44,225 bases of DNA, from assembly GCF_021474425.1 (NCBI RefSeq), contig NZ_JAKEIP010000049.1, positions 1 to 44,225 on the forward strand. Direction: 5' to 3'. Source of the DNA: Streptomyces muensis. GTDB taxonomy: Bacteria > Actinomycetota > Actinomycetes > Streptomycetales > Streptomycetaceae. The position numbers were made by a program, and so were the translations under genes. The notes below the pieces were generated by a model. It saw only the letters and a list, made by a program, of their open reading frames with translations, did no database searches and was not told the DNA's origin. Below are positions 15,715 through 23,323 of the stretch, one piece after another. Position 1 is the stretch's first letter. Each line of letters starts with the position of its first letter.

Positions 15715-16665
15715 ATGACGAAGAGACCCGGCGCCGCCGCCGTGACAGGTGCCGCCACCGTGACCGGCGCCGCCCTGCTCGCGCTGCTGTGCCCGGCCGC
15801 GGGGTCGGCGGCCGCGCAGGACACGGAGGCGTTCGAACGCACGGTGTCCGACGGGCACGCGATCTGGACCACCGCGGTCGGCCACGACCTCTCGATCGAC
15901 GCCACCGAACCCGCCGTACGAGGATCCGCCGACCGCACCTCGTTCCCGGCCACGGACGGCAGCACGGACCTCGAAACCGGCGCCGTGGACGTCGAGTTGG
16001 GAGGCGCCGCCCACCTCGTCCCGGCCGCCGGCCCGGCTCAGCCGCTGACGCTCGCCGGCCTGCGCCTACGCCTGGACGGCCACGACGGCACGCTCCACAC
16101 CCGTACGGTCGTCGACGGCCGGGCCCGCGAGCTGGCACTGGCGGAGGTGACCGCCGGCGGCGACGGCCCTGTCGTACGTGCGGGCGGGGTGACCTGGACC
16201 GGGCTGCGGGCGTCACTCACGGACGAGGGCGCGAAGCTGCTGGCGCGGTGGAGCGGGGAAACCTTCGCGCGCGGCGACGACCTCGGCCTGCTCGACGTGA
16301 CGGTCGGGACCTCGACGCCCCCCGAACCCACCGACTCCGGACCGTCCACCCCGCCACCGAGCCGCACCGACCCTGAGCCGCCGAAACGCCCCGCCCCCGC
16401 CGCGGTCGTGACCTCCGAAGAGCTGCCCCCGGGCGGCCAACAGACCGTCACCGGAACGGGATTCGAGCCCGGCGAGGTCGTCCTCGTCGCGATCGACGAC
16501 GACACCCGCTACCAGGCGGTGGCCGACGGGACGGGCCGGATCTCGCGGACGTTCCCGGTCTACGACAGCGCCGTCGAGGGCGCGCACACGGTCGAGTTGT
16601 CCACGGTGACCGGCGGCCGCCAAACCGTAGCGACGTTCGGCGTCCGCGCCGACTCCCCCTCCTGA
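15715..16665 (+). CDS. Secreted HtaA-domain-like heme-uptake protein with C-terminal Ig-like domain
   Basis: A 316-residue exported protein. After a signal peptide (1-35), residues about 38-195 match the HtaA domain of corynebacterial heme-uptake proteins: TSFPATDGSTDLETGAVDVEL, LAGLRLRLDGHDGTLHTRT and the closing LTDEGAKLLA. A Pro/Thr linker (about 200-232) joins an Ig/IPT-like domain with VTGTGFEPGEVVLVAIDDD. There is no membrane helix or sorting signal, so it should be released or non-covalently held. No tyrosine is present in the HtaA-like domain, although tyrosine is a heme ligand in characterised HtaA domains, so heme binding is uncertain. GAAGGAGA precedes the start. Confidence 0.8.
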   Translation: MTKRPGAAAVTGAATVTGAALLALLCPAAGSAAAQDTEAFERTVSDGHAIWTTAVGHDLSIDATEPAVRGSADRTSFPATDGSTDLETGAVDVELGGAAHLVPAAGPAQPLTLAGLRLRLDGHDGTLHTRTVVDGRARELALAEVTAGGDGPVVRAGGVTWTGLRASLTDEGAKLLARWSGETFARGDDLGLLDVTVGTSTPPEPTDSGPSTPPPSRTDPEPPKRPAPAAVVTSEELPPGGQQTVTGTGFEPGEVVLVAIDDDTRYQAVADGTGRISRTFPVYDSAVEGAHTVELSTVTGGRQTVATFGVRADSPS

Positions 16666-16724
16666 CCTCACCCTCCGACCTCACCCGGTTTCCCACTCGA
16701 ACCACTCCCAGAAAGGCACCCCCC

Positions 16725-17252
16725 ATGAGATCTGTCCCCGCCGCCCGCGCGGCCCTCACCGTCGTCGCCGCCTCGGCCCTGACCCTGGGCCTTGCCACCT
16801 CGGCCTCCGCCGCCACCTCGACCCGCACGGTCACCGACGGCGGCACGACGTACAACCTGTCGCTCACCTCGCCCGGCACGGCCGCCGCCACGGGCCAGGT
16901 CATCACCGTCTCCGGCTCCGGCTACAACACCGGCCAGGGCATCTACGTCAGCCTGTGCGTGGTCGACGGGGCGCAGGGCGCGAACAAGCCCACCCCGTGT
17001 CTGGGCGGCCAGGACGAGGACGGCTCCACCGGCGCCTCGCACTGGGTCAACAACACCTTCGGCGGCATGTTCGCGGGCAGCTCCAAGTTCGGCACGGGCG
17101 GCAGCTTCAGCGTGCAGATCTACGTCAAGGCCGCCCTCGACGACGGCAGCGTCTGCGGGCAGGACGTCGAGTGCGCCGTCGTGACGCGCGCGGACCACTT
17201 CGACAGCGAGGACCGCAAGTACGACGTCCACGTCCCGATCACCTTCCAGTGA
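16725..17252 (+). CDS. Small secreted four-cysteine-module protein
   Basis: A 175-residue exported protein that is essentially one copy of the module found in the two wall-anchored neighbours. After a signal peptide (1-30, ASA cleavage) it has VITVSGSGYNTGQGIYVSLC, TPCLGG, HWVNN, two late cysteines (VCGQDVEC) and VVTRADH, ending VHVPITF. It lacks any anchor, so it is a free extracellular form, like a hemophore compared with a surface receptor. AAAGG precedes the ATG. Function unknown; the role in heme or iron capture is inferred from the locus. Confidence 0.78.
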   Translation: MRSVPAARAALTVVAASALTLGLATSASAATSTRTVTDGGTTYNLSLTSPGTAAATGQVITVSGSGYNTGQGIYVSLCVVDGAQGANKPTPCLGGQDEDGSTGASHWVNNTFGGMFAGSSKFGTGGSFSVQIYVKAALDDGSVCGQDVECAVVTRADHFDSEDRKYDVHVPITFQ

Positions 17253-17274
17253 CGGAGTGACGGGAGGAAACCCC

Positions 17275-19800
17275 ATGCAGCACAGACGACCGGCGGCGCT
17301 CCTCGGCGCCGCCGCGCTCGTGGCCGCCTCCACGGCCCTCGGTACGGCCGCGCAGGCCTCCGACACACCGAAGACGGCCCTCGGCAAGGACGGCCAGAGA
17401 CTCACCGTCTCCGCCTCCGCGGGCCTCGACCCGGCCGGCGAGGAGCTCCGCGTCACCGGCTCCGGCTACGACGCGACCAAGGCCGTCTACGTCGCCCTGT
17501 GCAAGGACAACGGCGACAACCGCGTCCCCACCCCGTGCCTCGGCGGCGCCGACCAGACCGGAACCGGCAGTTCCTCCCAGTGGATCGTCCCCGAGGGCGA
17601 CGAATACGCCGGCGACCTGGCCGTGCCCTGGGGCCGCGGCGGCACCTTCGACGTCCGGATCGGCGTCAAGGCCAGGGACAACAGTCTCGACTGCACCAAG
17701 GTCACCTGCTCGGTCGTCACCCGCGTCGACCACCGCAACCCCGGCGACCGCTCCCAGGACGTCCGCATCCCCGTCGCCTTCGAGGGCCAGGACCCCGGCG
17801 ACGGCGGGGACGGGGTCGACGTGCCGCCGGGCACGGTCGGCTATGTGAAGGGCGCCGAGTTCACCACCGCCGGCCGCCCGCTGGACCTGCTGCTCCACCC
17901 CGACTCCGGGAAGCTGTACGTCGGTTCGGACAACATCCCCGACACCGCGGACGTCGCCGAGCAGGGCCTCTACGCCCTCGACCCGAAGGACGGCAGGCTC
18001 CTCAGCCACACCCAGCAGGCTCCTGGCGCGGGCGGTGCGCTCGCCAACCGCGTCGTCCGCTGGATCGCCGCCCCCCTGTCCGGCGACGGCGTGGCCTTCC
18101 ACTATCCGCTGCGCGGTCTGGGCACCGCGAAGGACGGGGACACGGCCGCGAAGGGCGCGTGGCTGGGCGGCGGCCCGGTCACCGGCGTCGGCCCCGGCAC
18201 CGACGCCTCCACCACGCTGGTCGCCCAGGGCGCCGTGCTCTCCGAGGTCGAGACGGCCACCGGCACGGTGAGGAAGACCGCCACCCTGGAAGGCGGCGGC
18301 GTCCTCGGTGTGGACAGCGCACGCGGCACCGCCTGGTCGGCCGACTCCGCGGGCGGCAGGCTGTACCGCGTCGACACCGGTTCCCTCACCGTCACCGCCA
18401 CCGTCGAACTCCCGGCGTCGGCCGTCTACTTCGTGGAGACGGACCCGGCGACCGGCAACGTGTGGGTGGGCAGTTCGTACGACGTGCTCGTCCTCGACCG
18501 GAACGGCAAGCTGTTGACCAAGCTGACCGGCAAGGACCGGGCCACGGCGATGGCCTTCGACAGGACCACGGGCGAGGCCTTCGTCCTGCGCGAGGACTGG
18601 GGCACCGCCGACGACGGCGCGGACAATGTCGGCGCCCTGGAGGTCTACGACAGCGCCACCGCCGAGCGGGCGGCCGAGCCCGTCGCGCTGCCCGGCAACC
18701 GCGCCGGCGCCTACGCGGGCGTCGCCGTGGCCCCCGGCGCCACCTCCGTCTACGTCACCGACCAGGCCGAGAGCAAGGTCGTCAAGCTCGACCGCCGGGT
18801 CTCGCCGAAGGTCGTCCAGTCCCCCACCGACCAGTCCGCCGCACCCGGCGACAAGGTCACCTTCGTCGCCGCCGCCGAGGGCTCCCCCGAGCCCACCGTG
18901 CGCTGGCAGGTCAGCCCCGACGACGGCCAGACCTGGACCGCGGTCGAGGGCGCGACGCGGAACACGTACGCCTTCACGGTGAAGGCGACGCAGGACGGCT
19001 ACCGCTATCGCGCGGAGTTCACCAACTCGGCCGGTACGACCCGTACTTCACCGATCACCCTCACGGTCACGGACGCCGGGGACGGCGACGACGGCGGAGG
19101 TGAGGGCGGGGGCGACGACGGCCAGGACGCCGAGCCGTCCGGCAGCAGGACCGTCACCGGCCCGGGCGGCCAGAAACTCACCGTCACCCCGGTCAACCAC
19201 CTCGCCACCGAGAACCAGACCCTGAAGGTCACCGGCTCCGGCTACGACACGAAGAAGGGCATCTACGTCGCCCTGTGCGTCGACAACGGCGACGGCGAAC
19301 TGCCCACGCCCTGCATCGGCGGCGTCGACATGACCGGCGGCTCGCATTCCTCGGCGTGGATCTCCTCCGACCCGCCCGACTACGGCGAGGAACTGGCGAT
19401 CCCGTACGGCACGGGCGGCACCTTCGAGGTCGAGCTGACCGTGGACGCCAAGGACGACTACACGGACTGCTTCAAGACCACCTGCGTCCTGGCCACCCGC
19501 AACGACCACACCCTCTCCGGCGACCGCTCCCAGGACGTCAAGGTCCCGGTCAGCTTCGTCGGCCAGGACCCGGTGGACACGGACGACGACGGCGACTCCG
19601 GTGGCACCGGCGGCGCGTCCGGCAACGGCGGCTCCGGCACGGGCACGACGGGCGGCGGCTCCGGCGACAGCGGTACGGCCTCCTCCTCGGGCGGCAGTCT
19701 CGCCTCCACCGGCGTCACGGTGCTGTCCGTAGCCGCCCTCGCGGCCATGCTGCTCGCCGTCGGCTGGGCGGCGTACCGCAAGGGGCGAACCGTCAACTGA
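17275..19800 (+). CDS. Large sortase-anchored surface protein: module - beta-propeller - Ig - module
   Basis: An 841-residue wall protein. In order: signal peptide (1-30); a four-cysteine module (about 38-172, VTGSGYDATKAVYVALC, TPCLGG, VVTRVDH); a seven-blade-like propeller (about 190-515, blades such as LYVGSDNIPDT, VWVGSSYDVLVLDRNG, VYVTDQAESKVVKLDRR); an I-set Ig-like domain (about 517-605, VRWQVSPDDGQTW); a Gly/Asp linker; a second four-cysteine module (about 625-760, VTGSGYDTKKGIYVALC, TPCIGG, ATRNDH); a Gly/Ser linker; and LASTG, a hydrophobic helix and a basic tail. GGGAGG eight bases upstream selects the ATG at 17275 over a GTG at 17257. It is probably the largest surface receptor or scaffold of the iron-box locus; ligand unknown. 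Confidence 0.82.
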   Translation: MQHRRPAALLGAAALVAASTALGTAAQASDTPKTALGKDGQRLTVSASAGLDPAGEELRVTGSGYDATKAVYVALCKDNGDNRVPTPCLGGADQTGTGSSSQWIVPEGDEYAGDLAVPWGRGGTFDVRIGVKARDNSLDCTKVTCSVVTRVDHRNPGDRSQDVRIPVAFEGQDPGDGGDGVDVPPGTVGYVKGAEFTTAGRPLDLLLHPDSGKLYVGSDNIPDTADVAEQGLYALDPKDGRLLSHTQQAPGAGGALANRVVRWIAAPLSGDGVAFHYPLRGLGTAKDGDTAAKGAWLGGGPVTGVGPGTDASTTLVAQGAVLSEVETATGTVRKTATLEGGGVLGVDSARGTAWSADSAGGRLYRVDTGSLTVTATVELPASAVYFVETDPATGNVWVGSSYDVLVLDRNGKLLTKLTGKDRATAMAFDRTTGEAFVLREDWGTADDGADNVGALEVYDSATAERAAEPVALPGNRAGAYAGVAVAPGATSVYVTDQAESKVVKLDRRVSPKVVQSPTDQSAAPGDKVTFVAAAEGSPEPTVRWQVSPDDGQTWTAVEGATRNTYAFTVKATQDGYRYRAEFTNSAGTTRTSPITLTVTDAGDGDDGGGEGGGDDGQDAEPSGSRTVTGPGGQKLTVTPVNHLATENQTLKVTGSGYDTKKGIYVALCVDNGDGELPTPCIGGVDMTGGSHSSAWISSDPPDYGEELAIPYGTGGTFEVELTVDAKDDYTDCFKTTCVLATRNDHTLSGDRSQDVKVPVSFVGQDPVDTDDDGDSGGTGGASGNGGSGTGTTGGGSGDSGTASSSGGSLASTGVTVLSVAALAAMLLAVGWAAYRKGRTVN

Positions 19801-19813
19801 ACGGCATGGACGG

Positions 19814-20542
19814 CTAGTTGACCGACCGTCCCGCCACCACCCACTTCGACGGCAGTTCGATCCGCGTGCCGTCGGGCCCGTACTCCGTGGTGACCAGCGG
19901 CAGTTCGCCGCTCGCCAGCACGGTGAGCCCGGCGGCGCGCAGATACTCGGGCACCGACTCGTCGGCCACCTCGCCCGGGGCGATGCCGTGCCGGAAGATG
20001 GGGGCGAGCTTGGGCGGCGGCCCCGACGGGCTCTGGGCGAGGCCCATGAGGACGGGCTTGGCGGATTCGGAGAGTTCGACGAGGAAGGCCCGGCCGCGCT
20101 CGCCGACCAGCGTGGCGATGCCGTCCACCATCGACTGCCGGTCGTCGGGTTCGGCCTGGTGCAGGACGCCCCGCATATAGACGTTGGCGTCGCCGAGTTC
20201 GGCGTGCAGCGTCTCGGCCTCGGTCTTCTCCACGGCGTCGAACAGCCGGTACGTGGCCTGTCCCGCGGGGTCGGCGCGGCGGGCGTGGTCGAGGGCGGCG
20301 GCGGACAGGTCGGCGCCGACCAGGCGGGGGAAGCGTTCGGCGAGGAAACGGGTCTGGGTGCCGTTGCCGCAGCCCAGATCCACCATCGCGAGGGCGGGAT
20401 CGGTGAGGTGCGCCTCGAAGAGGGCCAGATGGCGGCCCGCGGTGAGCGCCGGCTCAGCGTCCCAGAACACCGCCCCCTCGTCGTCCGGGGCTTCACGCCA
20501 GAAGCCCTCCCAGGCCTCCCGGTACCGACTCGTCACGCTCAT
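19814..20542 (-). CDS. Class I SAM-dependent methyltransferase
   Basis: A 242-residue soluble methyltransferase. The SAM-binding motif I VDLGCGNGTQ is at about residues 54-63, followed by an acidic residue at the end of strand 2 (VGADLS), as expected for the Rossmann-like fold. A C-terminal half with PEYLRAAGLTVLASGELPL is typical of small-molecule methyltransferases, but the substrate cannot be told. It converges on the large surface-protein gene with 13 bases between stops. The upstream 153 bases contain a small hairpin (CCCGTC and GACGGG near 20570-20590) and no clear promoter. Confidence 0.85.
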   Translation of the reverse strand: MSVTSRYREAWEGFWREAPDDEGAVFWDAEPALTAGRHLALFEAHLTDPALAMVDLGCGNGTQTRFLAERFPRLVGADLSAAALDHARRADPAGQATYRLFDAVEKTEAETLHAELGDANVYMRGVLHQAEPDDRQSMVDGIATLVGERGRAFLVELSESAKPVLMGLAQSPSGPPPKLAPIFRHGIAPGEVADESVPEYLRAAGLTVLASGELPLVTTEYGPDGTRIELPSKWVVAGRSVN

Positions 20543-20695
20543 GACCGACTCCCCAGGTTGCGATGCCGACCCGTCGTGAAGTGACGGGCGAGTACGGTTT
20601 ATCGCGGCCTGGTTTCGGCCACAAGCGCGCGGCGCATACCTTCACTCCGCATTCGAGACTCATTACGCCGTCGTACGCCCTTTGGGGCCGTCGTG

Positions 20696-23137
20696 TCAGC
20701 GGCGCGGGAGCGTGAGTTCGAACCAGACGGCCTTGCCGGTGCTCGTGCGGCTCGTGCCCCACTCGCGGGCGAGGACGCTGACGACGCGCAGTCCGCGCCC
20801 GGACTCGTCGGCGGGTCCGGCGTTGAGCAGGGTCGGCAGGTCGTGGTCGTCGTCGTCCACCTCGCACAGCAGCGTGTCACCGCGGACCAGGCGCAGTTCG
20901 ACGGGGCGGCTGCGGGAGTGCCCCAGGGCGTTGGTGACGAGTTCGCTGACCATCAGCTCGGCGCTGTCGGCGAGCCGGTCCAGGCCCCAGTCGTGCAGCT
21001 GTTCCCGGACGACGGCGCGGGCCCGGCCGACCTCCACCGGGTCGAGGGCGAGCCGCCACTCGGCGACGTCCTGCGGTGCGATGCCGTTGAGCCGTGCCAT
21101 CAGCAGGGCCACGTCGTCCTTGCGGCCGCCGCGTGTGTTGAGGGACCGGATGATGGTGTCGCAGGCGTCGTCCATGGAAGCGGCCGGGTGGGCGGCGGAC
21201 TCGCAGAGGGTCGCGAGGCCGACACCGATGTCCTCGCCGCGCACCTCGACCAGTCCGTCGGTGCACATCACGATCCGGTCGCCGGGCTCCACGCGCACGC
21301 GTACCGCCTCGAACGGCACTCCGCCGACGCCGATCGGCGCTCCGGTGGGCAGGTCGAGCAGCTCGCTGTGCCCGCCGTCGGCGCGGACCAGGACGGGCGG
21401 GATGTGGCCGGCGTTGGCGATGTGGAGTTCGCCGGCGATGGGGTCGTAGACGGCGTAGAGGCAGGTCGCGAGGTAGGTGTCGCCGAGGCGCTGGGCGAGG
21501 TCGTCGAGGTTGCGCAGCAGCCGGGCGGGCGGCAGGTCGAGGGCGGCCATGGTCTGCACGGCCGTACGCAACTGGCCCATCATGGCGGCCGAGTTGAGGC
21601 CGTGGCCCATGACGTCGCCGACGACGAGGGCGGTGCGGGCGCCGGGCAGTTTCACGGAGTCGAACCAGTCGCCGCCGACGCGGCCGAGGAGGGTGCCCGG
21701 CAGATAGCGGGTGTTGATGTCGCAGCCCGCCATGCGCGGCGGGATGTGCGGCAGCATGCTGTCCTGGAGGGTCTCGGCGACGCTCTCCTGGTAGGTGTAC
21801 ATGCGCGCGTTGTCGAGCACGAGGCCCGCGCGGGCGGCGAGTTCGGCGCCGGTGACCCGGTCCATGTCGTTGAAGACGGGCCGCTCGGGGTGGCGCAGCA
21901 GGATCATGAAGCCGAGGACGACGTCGCGGGCCTTGAGGGGCACGACCAGCATGGAGCGGCCCGTGATGAGCGGCCGGATGTCGCGCTTCTCGAACTGCGA
22001 GGCGATGGCATGGCCCATCTCCTCGCTGATGCGCGGCACGAGCACGGGGTCGCCGGTGGTCATGCACTGGAAGAACGGGGTGTGCGCGGGGAAGGGCATG
22101 GCCTCGCCGACCGGTACGACGTCGTCCCAGCGGCCGGGTTCGTCGGTGTGCTCGACGGCGACCCGGTGCCACATGGTGGTCGTGTCCGGTACGCCCTCGG
22201 GGAACCCCTCGCCCGCGACGACCTGTTCGCGCAGATAGGTGCCGGCGACGTCGGTGAAGCGGGGCACCACGGCCCTGCTGACCTCGATGATGGTTCGCGA
22301 CAGGTCGAGGGAGGTGCCGATGCGGCCGCTGACCTCGTTGAGGAACTCCAGCCGTTCGCGTACGGCCGCGTATTCGAGGTCCTCTGCCGTGTCGGCGTCG
22401 TCCTGCGCTAACGGCAGGCCCTCTGCGGCGGCGCGGGCCGCCCGCTCCCGGCGGGCCCTGCGCTCCACGCGCCGGGGCACGCCCCAGTCGGGGGTGACGG
22501 GCACCCGGTCGTTCTGGCTGAACTCCAGGACGGGATAGCCGAGTTCGAGGATCTGGCCGACGATGCGGGCGCTCTCGTCGACGCTCATGCTGGGCAGGAT
22601 CTCGGGGAGCCCGCGGGCGAGTTCCTCGGCGCCGGGGAAGTCGGTGTGCAGGGCGAACCCCGGGGCGACGCGCTCGTAGCCGGTGGGGTCGTCGTGGTCC
22701 TGGGCGTCCTGCTGGAGCCGTCCCACGTCGGCGCCGAGCACGAGCAGCCGCTCCGGCCCGGGTCCCACCAGCGGGTAGGCCCACCACAGCACGTCGACCC
22801 GGTCGCGATCGGGCACGGTGAGGCGGGCGCGGCCCGCCGCCGGGTAGTACAGCCGCCCGTCGAGGGACGATTCGAGATCGTGGCCGAGACCGTCGTAGGC
22901 CGCGTAGGCGCCGTACGGCGAGACGTCGTCGTCCTCGGGGAGCGCTCCGGAGACGGGCAGCAGGTCGACGGCCGGGTAGCCGATCGCCTCCTCCTTGGCG
23001 GCGCCGAACAGGCGGCGTGCGCCGGAGCTCCAGTGCGAGACGAGGCCCTCGCGGTCGACCACGACCACGGCCAGCGGGATGCGTCCGGACGCGGCTTGTT
23101 CCGCCACCGCGCCGTCCGTCTCGGTGCCACGGTTCAT
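20696..23137 (-). CDS. PAS-GAF-SpoIIE phosphatase with C-terminal anti-sigma-type ATPase domain
   Basis: An 813-residue multidomain signalling protein. A PAS domain (about 18-125, IPLAVVVVDREGLVSHWSSGA) and a middle region with a GAF domain (about 265-440) lead to a SpoIIE-type PP2C phosphatase (about 455-670). The metal-binding acidic motifs GGDWFD, VVGDVMGHG, MCTDGLVE and the final KDDVALL are present, so catalysis is expected. The C-terminus (about 690-813) is an HATPase_c_2 domain (ELMVSELVTNALGHS, ESGRGLRVV) like RsbW/SpoIIAB kinases. Such proteins usually control an anti-anti-sigma factor by opposing kinase and phosphatase actions. ATG at 23137 is chosen because of GGAGAGAGGG just upstream; an in-frame ATG lies 111 bases earlier without a site. 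Confidence 0.92.
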   Translation of the reverse strand: MNRGTETDGAVAEQAASGRIPLAVVVVDREGLVSHWSSGARRLFGAAKEEAIGYPAVDLLPVSGALPEDDDVSPYGAYAAYDGLGHDLESSLDGRLYYPAAGRARLTVPDRDRVDVLWWAYPLVGPGPERLLVLGADVGRLQQDAQDHDDPTGYERVAPGFALHTDFPGAEELARGLPEILPSMSVDESARIVGQILELGYPVLEFSQNDRVPVTPDWGVPRRVERRARRERAARAAAEGLPLAQDDADTAEDLEYAAVRERLEFLNEVSGRIGTSLDLSRTIIEVSRAVVPRFTDVAGTYLREQVVAGEGFPEGVPDTTTMWHRVAVEHTDEPGRWDDVVPVGEAMPFPAHTPFFQCMTTGDPVLVPRISEEMGHAIASQFEKRDIRPLITGRSMLVVPLKARDVVLGFMILLRHPERPVFNDMDRVTGAELAARAGLVLDNARMYTYQESVAETLQDSMLPHIPPRMAGCDINTRYLPGTLLGRVGGDWFDSVKLPGARTALVVGDVMGHGLNSAAMMGQLRTAVQTMAALDLPPARLLRNLDDLAQRLGDTYLATCLYAVYDPIAGELHIANAGHIPPVLVRADGGHSELLDLPTGAPIGVGGVPFEAVRVRVEPGDRIVMCTDGLVEVRGEDIGVGLATLCESAAHPAASMDDACDTIIRSLNTRGGRKDDVALLMARLNGIAPQDVAEWRLALDPVEVGRARAVVREQLHDWGLDRLADSAELMVSELVTNALGHSRSRPVELRLVRGDTLLCEVDDDDHDLPTLLNAGPADESGRGLRVVSVLAREWGTSRTSTGKAVWFELTLPRR

Positions 23138-23323
23138 GGCCAAGGCCCTCTCTCCCCAAGGCTCCGCAAGATCTGCGCGCCCCCACCACCGTACGGCTCC
23201 GGGCCGAGGTGATGTGCCGCAACACGGGAATTGATGAGACGGGTTCACGTCGGCCGGCCCACCGGGTGAGGCGCCCGTCCGTGGCGCGTCCGCGCAGGAC
23301 AGGCCCGGGTCCCGGTCGTGGGC

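Noticed and set aside
20693..22411. A 572-codon plus-strand frame opposite the SpoIIE gene
   Set aside because: No motif and biased composition; the minus-strand phosphatase has all catalytic motifs.
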